A stretch of 52,920 bases of DNA from an uncultured Clostridia bacterium (GTDB taxonomy: Bacteria; Bacillota; Clostridia; Monoglobales; Monoglobaceae), in the NCBI GenBank assembly GCA_947625905.1, contig CANQQJ010000026.1:1-52920 (forward strand), written 5' to 3'. Each line of letters begins with the position of its first letter. Positions within the stretch are counted from its first letter, which is position 1. The position numbers and the translations under genes were made by a program. Below, one piece after another: positions 41,879 through 50,068 of the stretch. Under the pieces are notes generated by a model. The model was not told where the DNA came from and did no database searches. It was given only the letters and a program-made list of their open reading frames with translations.

Positions 41879-43573
41879 ATGAAAAAACTTAAAAAATTAT
41901 TATCGGCAGCTCTTGCCGCGGCGCTCGCGTTGACAGCAATTTCGGGGATAACCGTCTCGGCGGCGGGGCGGGTGACCGCCAATGATATAAAAGAACTCGC
42001 CGAGGTTACTCTGCGCGAGGAGCCCGATTATAAGGCCATACTCGGCACGGCCTACATCCCCGAGGACGGAGACATAACAAGCACCGCGATATACGGCGAT
42101 ATTATCGACCCAAGCTCCGCGTTTTTGGTTTACTCAAGCGCGGAATGCTATACGCGTCTGATCGGAAACGGAGCCGACACGCTTTCGGAGGCAATCGGGC
42201 TTTGCGAAAACGGCGCAAACAGCGGCACGCGCTATGACAGCTCGGGCGACAGGTGCTACTATCAGCCTCTGCCGGACTATCCGAACTGCGCGGACTATCC
42301 GCAGCTTAGCGGCGCGGCGGCTTACAGGCTGCGCATAAGAGACGGCGAGCACGTTGAGCTTGCGGTGCAGCCGCTCTATAACTTCGCGGCGGAATATCAA
42401 AAAGTTGCCGACGTCATGAACGAATACGGCCTTGATAAGCCCGACGCGGTCTATCTGTTCTCGGGAAATCCGTCATTCGGCGGCCCGCTCAAATCGGCGT
42501 CCTTCGGCGTCTCGGTCGACGGCGAGGAATACATAATCCCCGTAGGCCGGGACATCAATGACAAGCAGGGCGGCGCGGGCCTTGAGGCCTATAGGCTTTA
42601 TGACATGATCGACTATAACGCGTATTTTAACACCCATCGCGCGAGCGTCGAGGATATACTCAAAACTGCGGAAAGCGAGCGCCTTGAGCGCCTGCCCGGG
42701 GTCCGCACCCGCGAGGATATCGAAGATGCAGCGAAAACCGTCGGCACAAACGACACCGACAGCTTTTCGAAATACATCGGCACCGCTCCGCACTACTCCG
42801 ACATAACCGCGGGGCAGGCGGCGGTCACCAACCAACTGACCGAGCTGGGTGTCATAAGCGGCTTTGGTGGGAAATTCTGCCCAAGCGACAATGTGACAAG
42901 AGCCGAGACCGCGGCAATGCTGTGCAGACTGTTTGATATCAAAGACGGGAACGAGGGACCGGCCGCGTTTTCGGATGTGCCGCAAGATCACTGGGCGGCG
43001 GACTGTATCGGAGCCCTCGCGCAAAAGGGTGTGATAAGCGGGCTCGGAAACGGCACGTTCGAGCCGGAGCAAAGCGTGACATACGAGCAGGTATTCAAAA
43101 TGGTCGAGCAGCTGCTGGGCTACACCGGACAGATGCTCGTGAGCTATGGCGGTACTTATCCCGAGGCCAACGTGCTGGCGGCCGTGAAGCTGGGTCTTGC
43201 GAACGACCTTAAAAGCTATGACTCGGCCGACCCGATCTCAAGGATCGAGCTGGCGTGCGTGCTGAGCCGCGCGCTCGACGCCCACACAGCGACCGTTGAG
43301 GTGTATATTGAAAACCTGACCGAGGGAGTTTATTACTACACCGACGCGACCCTGAGCGACCTTAAATGCGGCGCGGAGCCCGCCGGAAAACTGTGCGAAA
43401 GCGACAACGAGTTTTGGGAGTACACCCGGGCGCTTAAGTCGGAATACGCCGAAAAGACGCGGGACATCATCGACGCGGCGGTGTCGCAAACCGGCGGCAT
43501 GGGCATAGACCTGGGCGGCGGCATAACGATACGCGCCAACCCCAAAGCCGATATCCCCAGGATCACAAGCTGA
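41879..43573 (+). CDS. Secreted SLH-domain protein, paralogue 3 of 3
   Basis: The protein has 564 residues from the ATG at 41879 behind GGAAGGA. The signal peptide is MKKLKKLLSAALAAALALTA and on to VSAAGRV. A divergent N-terminal domain (about 30-300, several Tyr/Asp-rich strands) is followed by the bridge SFSKYIGTAPHYSDITAGQA. SLH motifs (about 310-470) include GKFCPSDNVTRAETAAMLCR and FSDVPQDHWAADCIGALAQK. It ends DIPRITS, a variant of the shared tail. A terminator follows at 43590, so this gene closes the cluster. Confidence 0.85.
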   Translation: MKKLKKLLSAALAAALALTAISGITVSAAGRVTANDIKELAEVTLREEPDYKAILGTAYIPEDGDITSTAIYGDIIDPSSAFLVYSSAECYTRLIGNGADTLSEAIGLCENGANSGTRYDSSGDRCYYQPLPDYPNCADYPQLSGAAAYRLRIRDGEHVELAVQPLYNFAAEYQKVADVMNEYGLDKPDAVYLFSGNPSFGGPLKSASFGVSVDGEEYIIPVGRDINDKQGGAGLEAYRLYDMIDYNAYFNTHRASVEDILKTAESERLERLPGVRTREDIEDAAKTVGTNDTDSFSKYIGTAPHYSDITAGQAAVTNQLTELGVISGFGGKFCPSDNVTRAETAAMLCRLFDIKDGNEGPAAFSDVPQDHWAADCIGALAQKGVISGLGNGTFEPEQSVTYEQVFKMVEQLLGYTGQMLVSYGGTYPEANVLAAVKLGLANDLKSYDSADPISRIELACVLSRALDAHTATVEVYIENLTEGVYYYTDATLSDLKCGAEPAGKLCESDNEFWEYTRALKSEYAEKTRDIIDAAVSQTGGMGIDLGGGITIRANPKADIPRITS

Positions 43574-43589
43574 AAAAGTTATTAATAAC

Positions 43590-43617
43590 GGCGGAGCCTC
43601 GGCTCCGCCTTGTTTTT
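43590..43617 (+). terminator. Rho-independent terminator of the SLH cluster
   Basis: GGCGGAGC (43590-43597), a CTCG tetraloop and GCTCCGCC (43602-43609) are followed by TTGTTTTT. It lies 16 bases after the stop of paralogue 3. Confidence 0.9.
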
Positions 43618-43624
43618 CTGCTGT

Positions 43625-44458
43625 TTAATTTTGTTTGGCGGCGTTTTGTATGATATCTTCGCTGACACCCGCCTTGCGCAAATTTTCTATCATTAAATTT
43701 ATTCCTTGTGCTCTGCCCAGATCCATGCCCAGGTTCATGCCTATGTCTATGCCTTCTTTTCTGGCGGTGTTAAGAGCTGTCTTTTCCGTTCTCAGCGCGT
43801 CCTCGCGCCTCTCCGCCATATCTTTCACGTCCTTTTCGTCGCTCAGCCTGAAGATCACATCCGTCGCCTCGCGTATCGATTCAACATTGCTCTGTCTTAA
43901 CATATTCAGATCACCCTCGCTTTCCGAATTGATAAGCTGCATCCACAGCTTTTTCCTGTCTCCCGCGTCTATTTTCTTGTCGAGCTTCGGCAGCTCGAAA
44001 AAGTGTATCGCGCATGTGTCCGTAAGTATCTTGTTATGCTCAAGATCAGCCATCGTGTAGGTCGATGCGAACGACTCGGTATCAAACATCTTGAAATCCA
44101 CTATGTTTATCGAGATCGTCGGCCGTATCTCGTCGTAGCCCTGACCCTTCTTGAGCTGTGTTCCGTATCTCTGCGCCCAGTAGTACAAGCTGCGTTCGGC
44201 AAACGCTCCGTAGTTGTTGACCTGCACTTCCACGTTTATAAGCTTATTATCCACCGTGAGCTTCAGGTCAAATCTTGTGAACTTGCCGTCGATCTCGTCG
44301 GGCGTTATCTCGGTGTTTTCCACAACAATGTCGGTTATGCTGTCGTATTTGATATCGAGTATGTCCGATATGAAATGCTTTAGCAGCTTTTCGTTGTCCT
44401 TTCGGGTAAACATTATTTTGAATACCACATCGGTCTTTGGTTTAACGATCTCTTTCAT
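43625..44458 (-). CDS. Rpn-family PD-(D/E)XK nuclease (transposase-like)
   Basis: This 277-residue protein is of the recombination-promoting nuclease / putative transposase family. The N-terminal KPKTDVVFKIMFTRKDNEKL and LLKHFISDILDI are typical. The nuclease core shows FDLKLTVDNKLINVEVQVNN, where D-xn-ExQ supplies metal-binding residues, followed by RSLYYWAQRYG. The C-terminus has helical repeats (EGIDIGMNLGMDLGRAQG), typical of this family's tail. The start is taken at ATG 44458 with AAAGTGGG 8 bases upstream. A GTG at 44467 is also possible. Rpn proteins act on DNA and promote RecA-independent recombination in E. coli. It is convergent with the SLH cluster. Confidence 0.88.
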   Translation of the reverse strand: MKEIVKPKTDVVFKIMFTRKDNEKLLKHFISDILDIKYDSITDIVVENTEITPDEIDGKFTRFDLKLTVDNKLINVEVQVNNYGAFAERSLYYWAQRYGTQLKKGQGYDEIRPTISINIVDFKMFDTESFASTYTMADLEHNKILTDTCAIHFFELPKLDKKIDAGDRKKLWMQLINSESEGDLNMLRQSNVESIREATDVIFRLSDEKDVKDMAERREDALRTEKTALNTARKEGIDIGMNLGMDLGRAQGINLMIENLRKAGVSEDIIQNAAKQN

Positions 44459-44550
44459 ATCGGACACCCACTTTCTGAACTTATTATATCATACCATGCT
44501 GACAAATACAAGAATTTTTTATATTTTATAAAATATATTTCCGCAACGCG

Positions 44551-44581
44551 AAAACGGACAGATGTTTTTTCTGTCCGTTTT
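44551..44581 (-). terminator. Terminator of the decarboxylase operon
   Basis: AAAACGGACAGA (44551-44562) pairs with TCTGTCCGTTTT (44570-44581), a 12-bp perfect stem whose ends supply T residues on both strands. It lies 23 bases downstream of the oadA stop codon on the minus strand. Confidence 0.8.
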
Positions 44582-44603
44582 GAATTTTTTTAATATATTA
44601 AAT

Positions 44604-46001
44604 TTATATCGGGTGGGTCATGTCGCTGTAGTTCACCATGTCTTTGTCGATATTATATTTATCGGCTTTTCTCTGCTCGAAGAACTTTACAGCCACCTGC
44701 TCAAACAGCGCGTAGGACAACACATCCTCGGGCTGCTCGGTCCACTCTGCGCATTCCTTTTTGAGCTTTTTGAGCTCGGGCTTTATCAGGTCGGCCGGGC
44801 GGCACTTGATGGCCTTCTCGTTTCCGATAATCTTTTTTCTGAACGTCTCGTCAATGGGCACGGGCGTTTTGCCGTACTCGCCCTTGCATATGCCCTTGGT
44901 CTCTTTGGTGACCATTTTGTATCTCTCGTCCATCAGCACATTGAGCACCGCCTGAGTGCCGACGATCTGGCTCGTGGGCGTGACAAGCGGAGGATAGCCC
45001 AGGTCCTTGCGCACCTCGGGCACCTCTTTTAACACCTCGTCGAGATTATCCTCTTTGCCCTGCTGCTTGAGCTGGGAAACCAGATTCGAGAGCATTCCGC
45101 CCGGAACCTGATACTTGAGCGTGTTAATGTCAACGCCCAGCACCTTGGTGTCGAGCAGGCCTTCGGCAAGATATTTCTCGCGCAGTGGCTTGAAATACTC
45201 GGCGATCTCGGTCAGCAGGTTGAGGTCGATGCCCGTGTCGTACTCGGTACCCTGGAGCGTGGCTACCAGAGGCTCGGTGGGCGGCTGCGACGTGCCCAGA
45301 GCCAGCGGAGACAGCGCGGTATCCACCACGTCGACTCCCGCCTCGATCGCCTTTAGATACGTCATCGAGGCCACGCCGCTGGTGTAGTGGGTGTGAAGCT
45401 GGATCGGGACCTTGACCGCCTTTTTGAGCTTTTTGACAAGCTCATACGCGGTGTAAGGCGTCAGCAGTCCGGCCATGTCCTTTATGCAGATCGAGTCGGC
45501 TCCGCAGTTCGCGTACTCCTTCGCCAGCTTCACGAAATAGTCTGTGTTGTGCACCGGGCTGATCGTGTATGATATAGCCGCCTGAACATGGCCTTTCTCC
45601 TTTTTTGTGGCGTTTATCGCCGTCTGGAGATTGCGCACGTCGTTTAAGGCGTCGAATATTCTGATTATGTCTATGCCGTTCGCGATTGACTTCTGAACGA
45701 AGTATTCCACAACATCGTCGGCGTAGTGACGGTAGCCCAGCACATTCTGGCCGCGGAACAGCATTTGGAGCTTGCTGTTGGGCGCGGCTTTTCTGATTTT
45801 TCTCAGGCGCTCCCACGGGTCCTCGTTGAGAAAGCGCAGGCACGCGTCGAACGTCGCGCCGCCCCAGACCTCAAGCGAGTGGTAACCCGCCTTGTCCATC
45901 AGAGGCAGAGCCGGAAGCATCTCGTCGGTGGTCATTCGGGTCGCGATGAGCGACTGGTGCGCGTCGCGGCATATAGTTTCGGTAATTCCAACTTTTGCCA
46001 T
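44604..46001 (-). CDS. oadA: Oxaloacetate decarboxylase alpha / pyruvate carboxyltransferase subunit
   Basis: This 465-residue protein is the carboxyltransferase subunit that moves CO2 between oxaloacetate/pyruvate and biotin. The TIM-barrel part (about 1-300) shows ICRDAHQSLIATRM, the SLEVWGGATFDACLRFL segment and the lysine motif ICIKDMAGLL. HTHYTSG supplies metal-binding histidines. The C-terminal helical domain ends without the biotin attachment domain found in longer OadA proteins, because the carrier is separate (47357-47755). AGGAGG lies 8 bases before the ATG. It is the last gene of the operon, 34 bases after oadB. Confidence 0.92.
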   Translation of the reverse strand: MAKVGITETICRDAHQSLIATRMTTDEMLPALPLMDKAGYHSLEVWGGATFDACLRFLNEDPWERLRKIRKAAPNSKLQMLFRGQNVLGYRHYADDVVEYFVQKSIANGIDIIRIFDALNDVRNLQTAINATKKEKGHVQAAISYTISPVHNTDYFVKLAKEYANCGADSICIKDMAGLLTPYTAYELVKKLKKAVKVPIQLHTHYTSGVASMTYLKAIEAGVDVVDTALSPLALGTSQPPTEPLVATLQGTEYDTGIDLNLLTEIAEYFKPLREKYLAEGLLDTKVLGVDINTLKYQVPGGMLSNLVSQLKQQGKEDNLDEVLKEVPEVRKDLGYPPLVTPTSQIVGTQAVLNVLMDERYKMVTKETKGICKGEYGKTPVPIDETFRKKIIGNEKAIKCRPADLIKPELKKLKKECAEWTEQPEDVLSYALFEQVAVKFFEQRKADKYNIDKDMVNYSDMTHPI

Positions 46002-46035
46002 AATATTATCCTCCTAATCGGTTGGTATTCAAAAT

Positions 46036-47298
46036 TTAAGCAAACATCGCGAGGAAAACTCCCGCCGCCACCGCGCTGCCGATAACGCCGGCAACGTTGG
46101 GGCCCATGGCGTGCATGAGCAGGAAGTTCGAGGGGTTCTCCTTCTGGCCGACCTGCTGCGAAACTCTCGCGGCCATCGGCACCGCGGAAACGCCCGCCGA
46201 GCCGATGAGCGGATTGACCTTGCCGCCCGTGAGCTTGCACATCAGCTTGCCGAGCAGCAATCCGCCCGCCGTGCTGAAGCAGAAGGCAATAAGGCCCAAA
46301 AGCACGATTCCCAGAGTAGCGGGGGTCAGGAAGGTCTCGGCTTTGGCCGTGGCTCCGACCGTGAGCCCCAGGAAGATCGTGATGGTGTTCATAAGTCCGT
46401 TTTGCGCGGTCTTTGCCAGTCTGTCGGCAACGCCGCTCTCTTTTATCAGGTTGCCCAGCATGAGCATTCCCACCAGAGCGACCGCGTCGGGCACGATAAG
46501 CGCCACAACGATGGTAACGATGATCGGGAACAGAATGCGCTCGGTCCTGCTGACAGGCCTCAGCTGCTCCATAACGATCGAGCGCTCCTCTTTGGTCGTC
46601 ATGAGCTTCATGATCGGGGGCTGGATAACCGGGATAAGCGCCATGTAGGAGTATGCCGCGATGGCTATCGCAGGGAGCAGCGCGGGCGCCAGAGTCTTTG
46701 TCACATATATCGCGGTGGGGCCGTCGGCTCCGCCGATTATACCTATCGATGCGGCTTCGTTAACGCCGAACCCGATCGAGGGGATCAGCGCGCCCATTGC
46801 CAGCGCGCCCAAAAACGTGATAAACACGCCGAACTGCGCCGCCGCGCCCAGAAGTATGCTCTTGGGGTTGGCGATAAGCGGACCGAAGTCGGTCATGATA
46901 CCGATGCCGAGGAATATCAGCGGCGGATAAATTCCGAGCTTCACACCCAAGTACAAGAGATCCAGAAGACCGCCCTCTGCGAAAATACGCTGTATGTCAA
47001 GGTGTCCGTCGATCATATACTGCGGGTCGGTGAAGAACTCGGTGTGCATAAGTATCGCGCTTGAGTTTTGGAACATCGGCAGATTGGTCAGAAGCACGCC
47101 GAAGGCGATTGGGAGCAGCAGCAGCGGCTCGAACTTCTTGACTATCGCCAGATAAAGAAGCAGGCATGCGATGGCTATCATCAGCGGCGTTCCTATTACC
47201 TCAAGAATATTCTTTCCCGAGGAAACCGCGGTCATCATATTGTTTATCAGCGCCGCGATGCCGGTGCTTCCTAAAAAGCTTGAAAAAGCGTCTAACAC
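46036..47298 (-). CDS. oadB: Na+-translocating decarboxylase beta subunit
   Basis: This 420-residue integral membrane protein has about nine to eleven hydrophobic segments. It decarboxylates carboxybiotin and uses the energy to pump Na+ out. The key motif IGIIGGADGPTAIYVT carries the conserved aspartate of the Na+ site, and the C-terminal SAVPMAARVSQ and NFLLMHAMGPNVAGVIGSA match OadB/MmdB/GcdB. The start codon is GTG (47298) with AAAGGGTG upstream. Its partners MmdA, OadA, the biotin carrier and the small OadG-like anchor are in the same operon. Confidence 0.93.
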   Translation of the reverse strand: MLDAFSSFLGSTGIAALINNMMTAVSSGKNILEVIGTPLMIAIACLLLYLAIVKKFEPLLLLPIAFGVLLTNLPMFQNSSAILMHTEFFTDPQYMIDGHLDIQRIFAEGGLLDLLYLGVKLGIYPPLIFLGIGIMTDFGPLIANPKSILLGAAAQFGVFITFLGALAMGALIPSIGFGVNEAASIGIIGGADGPTAIYVTKTLAPALLPAIAIAAYSYMALIPVIQPPIMKLMTTKEERSIVMEQLRPVSRTERILFPIIVTIVVALIVPDAVALVGMLMLGNLIKESGVADRLAKTAQNGLMNTITIFLGLTVGATAKAETFLTPATLGIVLLGLIAFCFSTAGGLLLGKLMCKLTGGKVNPLIGSAGVSAVPMAARVSQQVGQKENPSNFLLMHAMGPNVAGVIGSAVAAGVFLAMFA

Positions 47299-47356
47299 AA
47301 AATCACCCTTTCGTTGTTTCGATTTGATTTAAGTATGTTTCTCGCAGGAATTTTGC

Positions 47357-47755
47357 TTAGCCGATCGAGATCAGCGGATCGCCGGTATTGACGGCAGCGC
47401 CCTGAGAGGTGCACACAGCGGCGATCTTGCCAGCTTTGGGCGCCATGATCTCGTTTTCCATCTTCATTGCCTCGAGCACGCAGAGCACGTCGCCCTCGTT
47501 CACGGTGTCGCCCGTGTTTACCTTAACGGAGACGATCGTGCCGGGCATGGGCGCCTCGACCGTGGTCGCGCCTGCGACGGGAGCCGCGGCTGCCTGAGCC
47601 GCCGGAGCGGGTGCGGGCGCCGGAGCGGGTGCGGCGGACTTTGGAGCCGGAGCCGCGGATCTGGGAGCGGGGGTCTGAGCCGCAGCCTCGGATGCGACCT
47701 CCTCCACTTCTACTTCGTATGTTGTTCCGTTAACGGTCACATTAAATTTTCTCAT
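47357..47755 (-). CDS. Biotin carboxyl carrier protein (decarboxylase gamma/delta type)
   Basis: The protein has 132 residues. A short N-terminal strand region [20 protein letters not shown] is followed by a flexible Ala/Pro linker (about 28-62). A biotinyl domain (about 63-132) follows with the biotin-accepting lysine K98 in EAMKMEN and the PMPGTIVSV opening. It carries CO2 between carboxyltransferase and the membrane pump. AGGAGG lies 9 bases upstream. Three tandem 30-base repeats stand immediately before this site. Confidence 0.94.
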   Translation of the reverse strand: MRKFNVTVNGTTYEVEVEEVASEAAAQTPAPRSAAPAPKSAAPAPAPAPAPAAQAAAAPVAGATTVEAPMPGTIVSVKVNTGDTVNEGDVLCVLEAMKMENEIMAPKAGKIAAVCTSQGAAVNTGDPLISIG

Positions 47756-48120
47756 AATATTTTCCTCCTAACTTAGTTATTAGTAATTAGCGAATAGTGA
47801 ACATCGTTATTAGTGATTAGCGAATAGTGAACATAGTTATTAGTAATTAGCGAATAGTGATTACGCGGGATCGATTTGGCGAAAATCGTTCGCGTGTTTC
47901 CCGCGATCGTTGGGGACGGGCGGCCGGGGTCGTCCGCCCCTACGGTATTTTGCTCACGTTGGTCGTAGGGGACGGCTGCGGCCGGAGCCGCGAAGCGGGT
48001 TCGTGGCACTACCGTATTCCGATTTTACGAATAAACGAGGCCACAAATCAATAACGATTTGCTGTATGAGCCCTCGGCGTCCCGCTGCCTCGCCCTTGGG
48101 GCGAGGCAATTTTTCGATCG
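47756..48120. repeat. Repeat-filled gap inside the decarboxylase operon
   Basis: There is no gene here. Positions 47776-47860 are three tandem copies of a 30-base unit (GTTATTAGTAATTAGCGAAT and onward). Positions 47918-48092 hold, on the minus strand, a diverged copy of the core repeat of arrays 1-3 (GTGGCCTCGTTTATTCG...CGAACCCGCTTCGCGGCTCC). GCCTCGCCCTTGGGGCGAGGC (48088-48108) forms a hairpin. The core repeat points in the direction of operon transcription, as it does at the SLH cluster. A frame through it that repeats YSLITNN is not a gene. Confidence 0.85.
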
Positions 48121-48495
48121 TTAATACGTCGAATTGATCACGTCCTCGAGGCCGGCTTTGTTCCATTCGGGGGACGCGTTTCCCACTCTGCGGTAGGATT
48201 TTATGTTCAAATGATATGTCGATGTGCTGTAGGCTGCGGCGATTGCGGCGGTCAGCACAGCCACAAGCTCGCCGTCGTCCGCGGACTCCGCCTTATTCTC
48301 ATCCGCCTTTTGCGCGGCGGGCAATGCCTTGCTCTGAGCCGCGGGCAGCGCCTTGGCGGCCTTGGCGGGTTCTTTGTAGAATATCGCTTTGAACGCCATC
48401 AGCACCAGCATAAGTATAACCAGAACGCCGAACACAATTGCAAGGCCCACGACTGTGACCTGAAGGCCCTCGGCCAGCGCTTCACCGATAGTCAT
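48121..48495 (-). CDS. oadG: OadG-like small membrane anchor subunit
   Basis: This 124-residue protein has one transmembrane helix near the N-terminus (about 12-36, VTVVGLAIVFGVLVILMLVL). A cytoplasmic Ala/Lys-rich linker (about 42-70) and a C-terminal segment, ELVAVLTAAIAAAY, follow. This matches OadG/MmdD-type subunits that dock the carboxyltransferase and biotin carrier on the beta subunit. It starts 31 bases after mmdA and is followed by the repeat-filled gap before the carrier gene. Confidence 0.85.
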   Translation of the reverse strand: MTIGEALAEGLQVTVVGLAIVFGVLVILMLVLMAFKAIFYKEPAKAAKALPAAQSKALPAAQKADENKAESADDGELVAVLTAAIAAAYSTSTYHLNIKSYRRVGNASPEWNKAGLEDVINSTY

Positions 48496-48526
48496 AACTC
48501 AAGTCTCCTTTCGGTTTGATTTCTGT

Positions 48527-50068
48527 TTACAGCGGAATATTTCCGTGCTTTTTGGCGGGCCTTGTCTCGCGCTTGCCGGCGAGCATCTCAAGGGCGCTTA
48601 TTATGCGGGGACGGGTCGAGTCGGGCTCTATCACGTCGTCCACATATCCGCGGGCTGCCGCCACATAGGGATTCGCAAACTTGTCGGTATACTCCGCGAT
48701 CTTCTCGGCGCGGGTCGCTATCGGGTCGTCGGAATTCGCTATGTCTCTTTTGAATATAATATTCGCGGCGCCCGAGGGTCCCATGACCGCGATCTCCGCG
48801 GTGGGCCACGCGAACACCATGTCCGCGCCCAGGTGCTTGCTGTTCATTGCAATATACGCTCCACCGTACGCCTTTCTGAGTATAACGTTGATCTTGGGCA
48901 CGGTCGCCTCCGAGAAAGCGTAGAGCAGCTTGGCTCCGTGGCGTATAACACCGTTGTGCTCCTGATTGATGCCGGGCAGATAGCCGGGAACGTCAGTGAA
49001 GGTGACGAGCGGAATATTGAAGCTGTCGCAGAAGCGGACAAATCTGGCCGCCTTGTCGGACGAGTCGCAGTCCAGCGAGCCCGCCATAAACTTGGGCTGG
49101 TTGGCGATTATGCCGATCGTTTTTCCGTTCATTCTGGCAAAGCCGATCACTATGTTTTGCGCGAACTTTTCGAACACTTCAAAAAAGTCGCCGCCGTCAA
49201 CCACCTCGCGTATCACGTCGCGCACGTCGTAGCCCTTGTTCTCATCCTCGGGAACTATCTCCTCGAGTTTGTCCGAAAGTCTGTTGAGGTCGTCGCCGCA
49301 GGCGTATACCGGAGCGGTCTCAAGATTGTTGCCCGGCAGGAAGGAGAGCAAACGCTTGAGCTCCGCGAAGCATTCTGCCTCGGTCTTAAACGCCTTGGCC
49401 GCCACGCCGCTCTTTGTCGCGTGTGTCGCGGCTCCGCCCAGCTCCTCAAAGCTTACGTCCTCGCCCGTGACCGATTTTACGACCGCGGGGCCGGTGATAA
49501 ACATCTGGGACGTGTTTTCAACCATAAAAATAAAGTCACAGATAGCGGGAGAATACACCGCGCCGCCCGCGCATGGGCCCAGGATCAGTGAGATCTGGGG
49601 CACAACGCCCGATGTCAGCGTGTTTCTCAAAAAGATGTCTCCGAATCCCTTGAGCGCGTCTATGCCCTCCTGGATCCTGGCGCCGCCCGAGTCGTTGATG
49701 CCGACTATCGGAGCGCCCATCTTTGCCGCCATGTCCATGACCTTGCAGATCTTGGCCGCGTGCATCTCGCCGAGAGAGCCGCCTATTACCGTGAAGTCCT
49801 GAGCGTAAGCGTAGATCAGTCTGCCGTCCACCGTGCCGTAGCCCGTCACAACGCCCTCTCCGGGAGCGTCTGTATTCGCCATGTTGAACTCGCTGCATCT
49901 GTGCTTCACAAACGCGTCGATCTCCACAAAGCTGCCCTCGTCAAAAAGCATGCCGAGTCTCTCGCGGGCGGTCATTTTGCCGCTGTCGTGCTGCTTTTTG
50001 ATTTTGCCGTAGCCGCCGCCCTGCTCGATCGAGGCGCGCAGGCTCTGCAAATCCTCTGTTTTACTCAT
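48527..50068 (-). CDS. mmdA: Methylmalonyl-CoA decarboxylase alpha / acyl-CoA carboxyltransferase
   Basis: The protein has 513 residues from ATG 50068, with GAAGGAGG 9 bases before it. A longer frame to 50122 lacks a site. It belongs to the crotonase-like carboxyltransferase family that moves CO2 between an acyl-CoA (methylmalonyl-CoA or similar) and biotin. The N-terminal half has GKMTARERLGMLFDEGSF and GGSLGEMHAAKICKVMDMA, then GINDSGGARIQEGIDAL, the first oxyanion-type glycine motif. The C-terminal half has FVDVPGYLPG-like FTDVPGYLPGINQEHNGVIR and AYGGAYIAM, then WPTAEIAVMGP. Length is normal. It is the first gene of the operon. Confidence 0.93.
   Translation of the reverse strand: MSKTEDLQSLRASIEQGGGYGKIKKQHDSGKMTARERLGMLFDEGSFVEIDAFVKHRCSEFNMANTDAPGEGVVTGYGTVDGRLIYAYAQDFTVIGGSLGEMHAAKICKVMDMAAKMGAPIVGINDSGGARIQEGIDALKGFGDIFLRNTLTSGVVPQISLILGPCAGGAVYSPAICDFIFMVENTSQMFITGPAVVKSVTGEDVSFEELGGAATHATKSGVAAKAFKTEAECFAELKRLLSFLPGNNLETAPVYACGDDLNRLSDKLEEIVPEDENKGYDVRDVIREVVDGGDFFEVFEKFAQNIVIGFARMNGKTIGIIANQPKFMAGSLDCDSSDKAARFVRFCDSFNIPLVTFTDVPGYLPGINQEHNGVIRHGAKLLYAFSEATVPKINVILRKAYGGAYIAMNSKHLGADMVFAWPTAEIAVMGPSGAANIIFKRDIANSDDPIATRAEKIAEYTDKFANPYVAAARGYVDDVIEPDSTRPRIISALEMLAGKRETRPAKKHGNIPL

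Noticed and set aside
44214-45032. Plus-strand frames rich in Leu and Phe that resemble membrane proteins
   Set aside because: They are antisense to the Rpn nuclease and oadA, and the hydrophobic look comes from the complementary codons.
47776-47860. Possible CRISPR array
   Set aside because: The units are contiguous 30-base tandem copies with no spacers between them, and no cas gene is nearby.
47773-48009. Frame encoding repeated YSLITNN units
   Set aside because: It is produced by the 30-base tandem repeat and the core repeat. The same peptide pattern arises from every copy of the box in the window. It has no ribosome-binding site.
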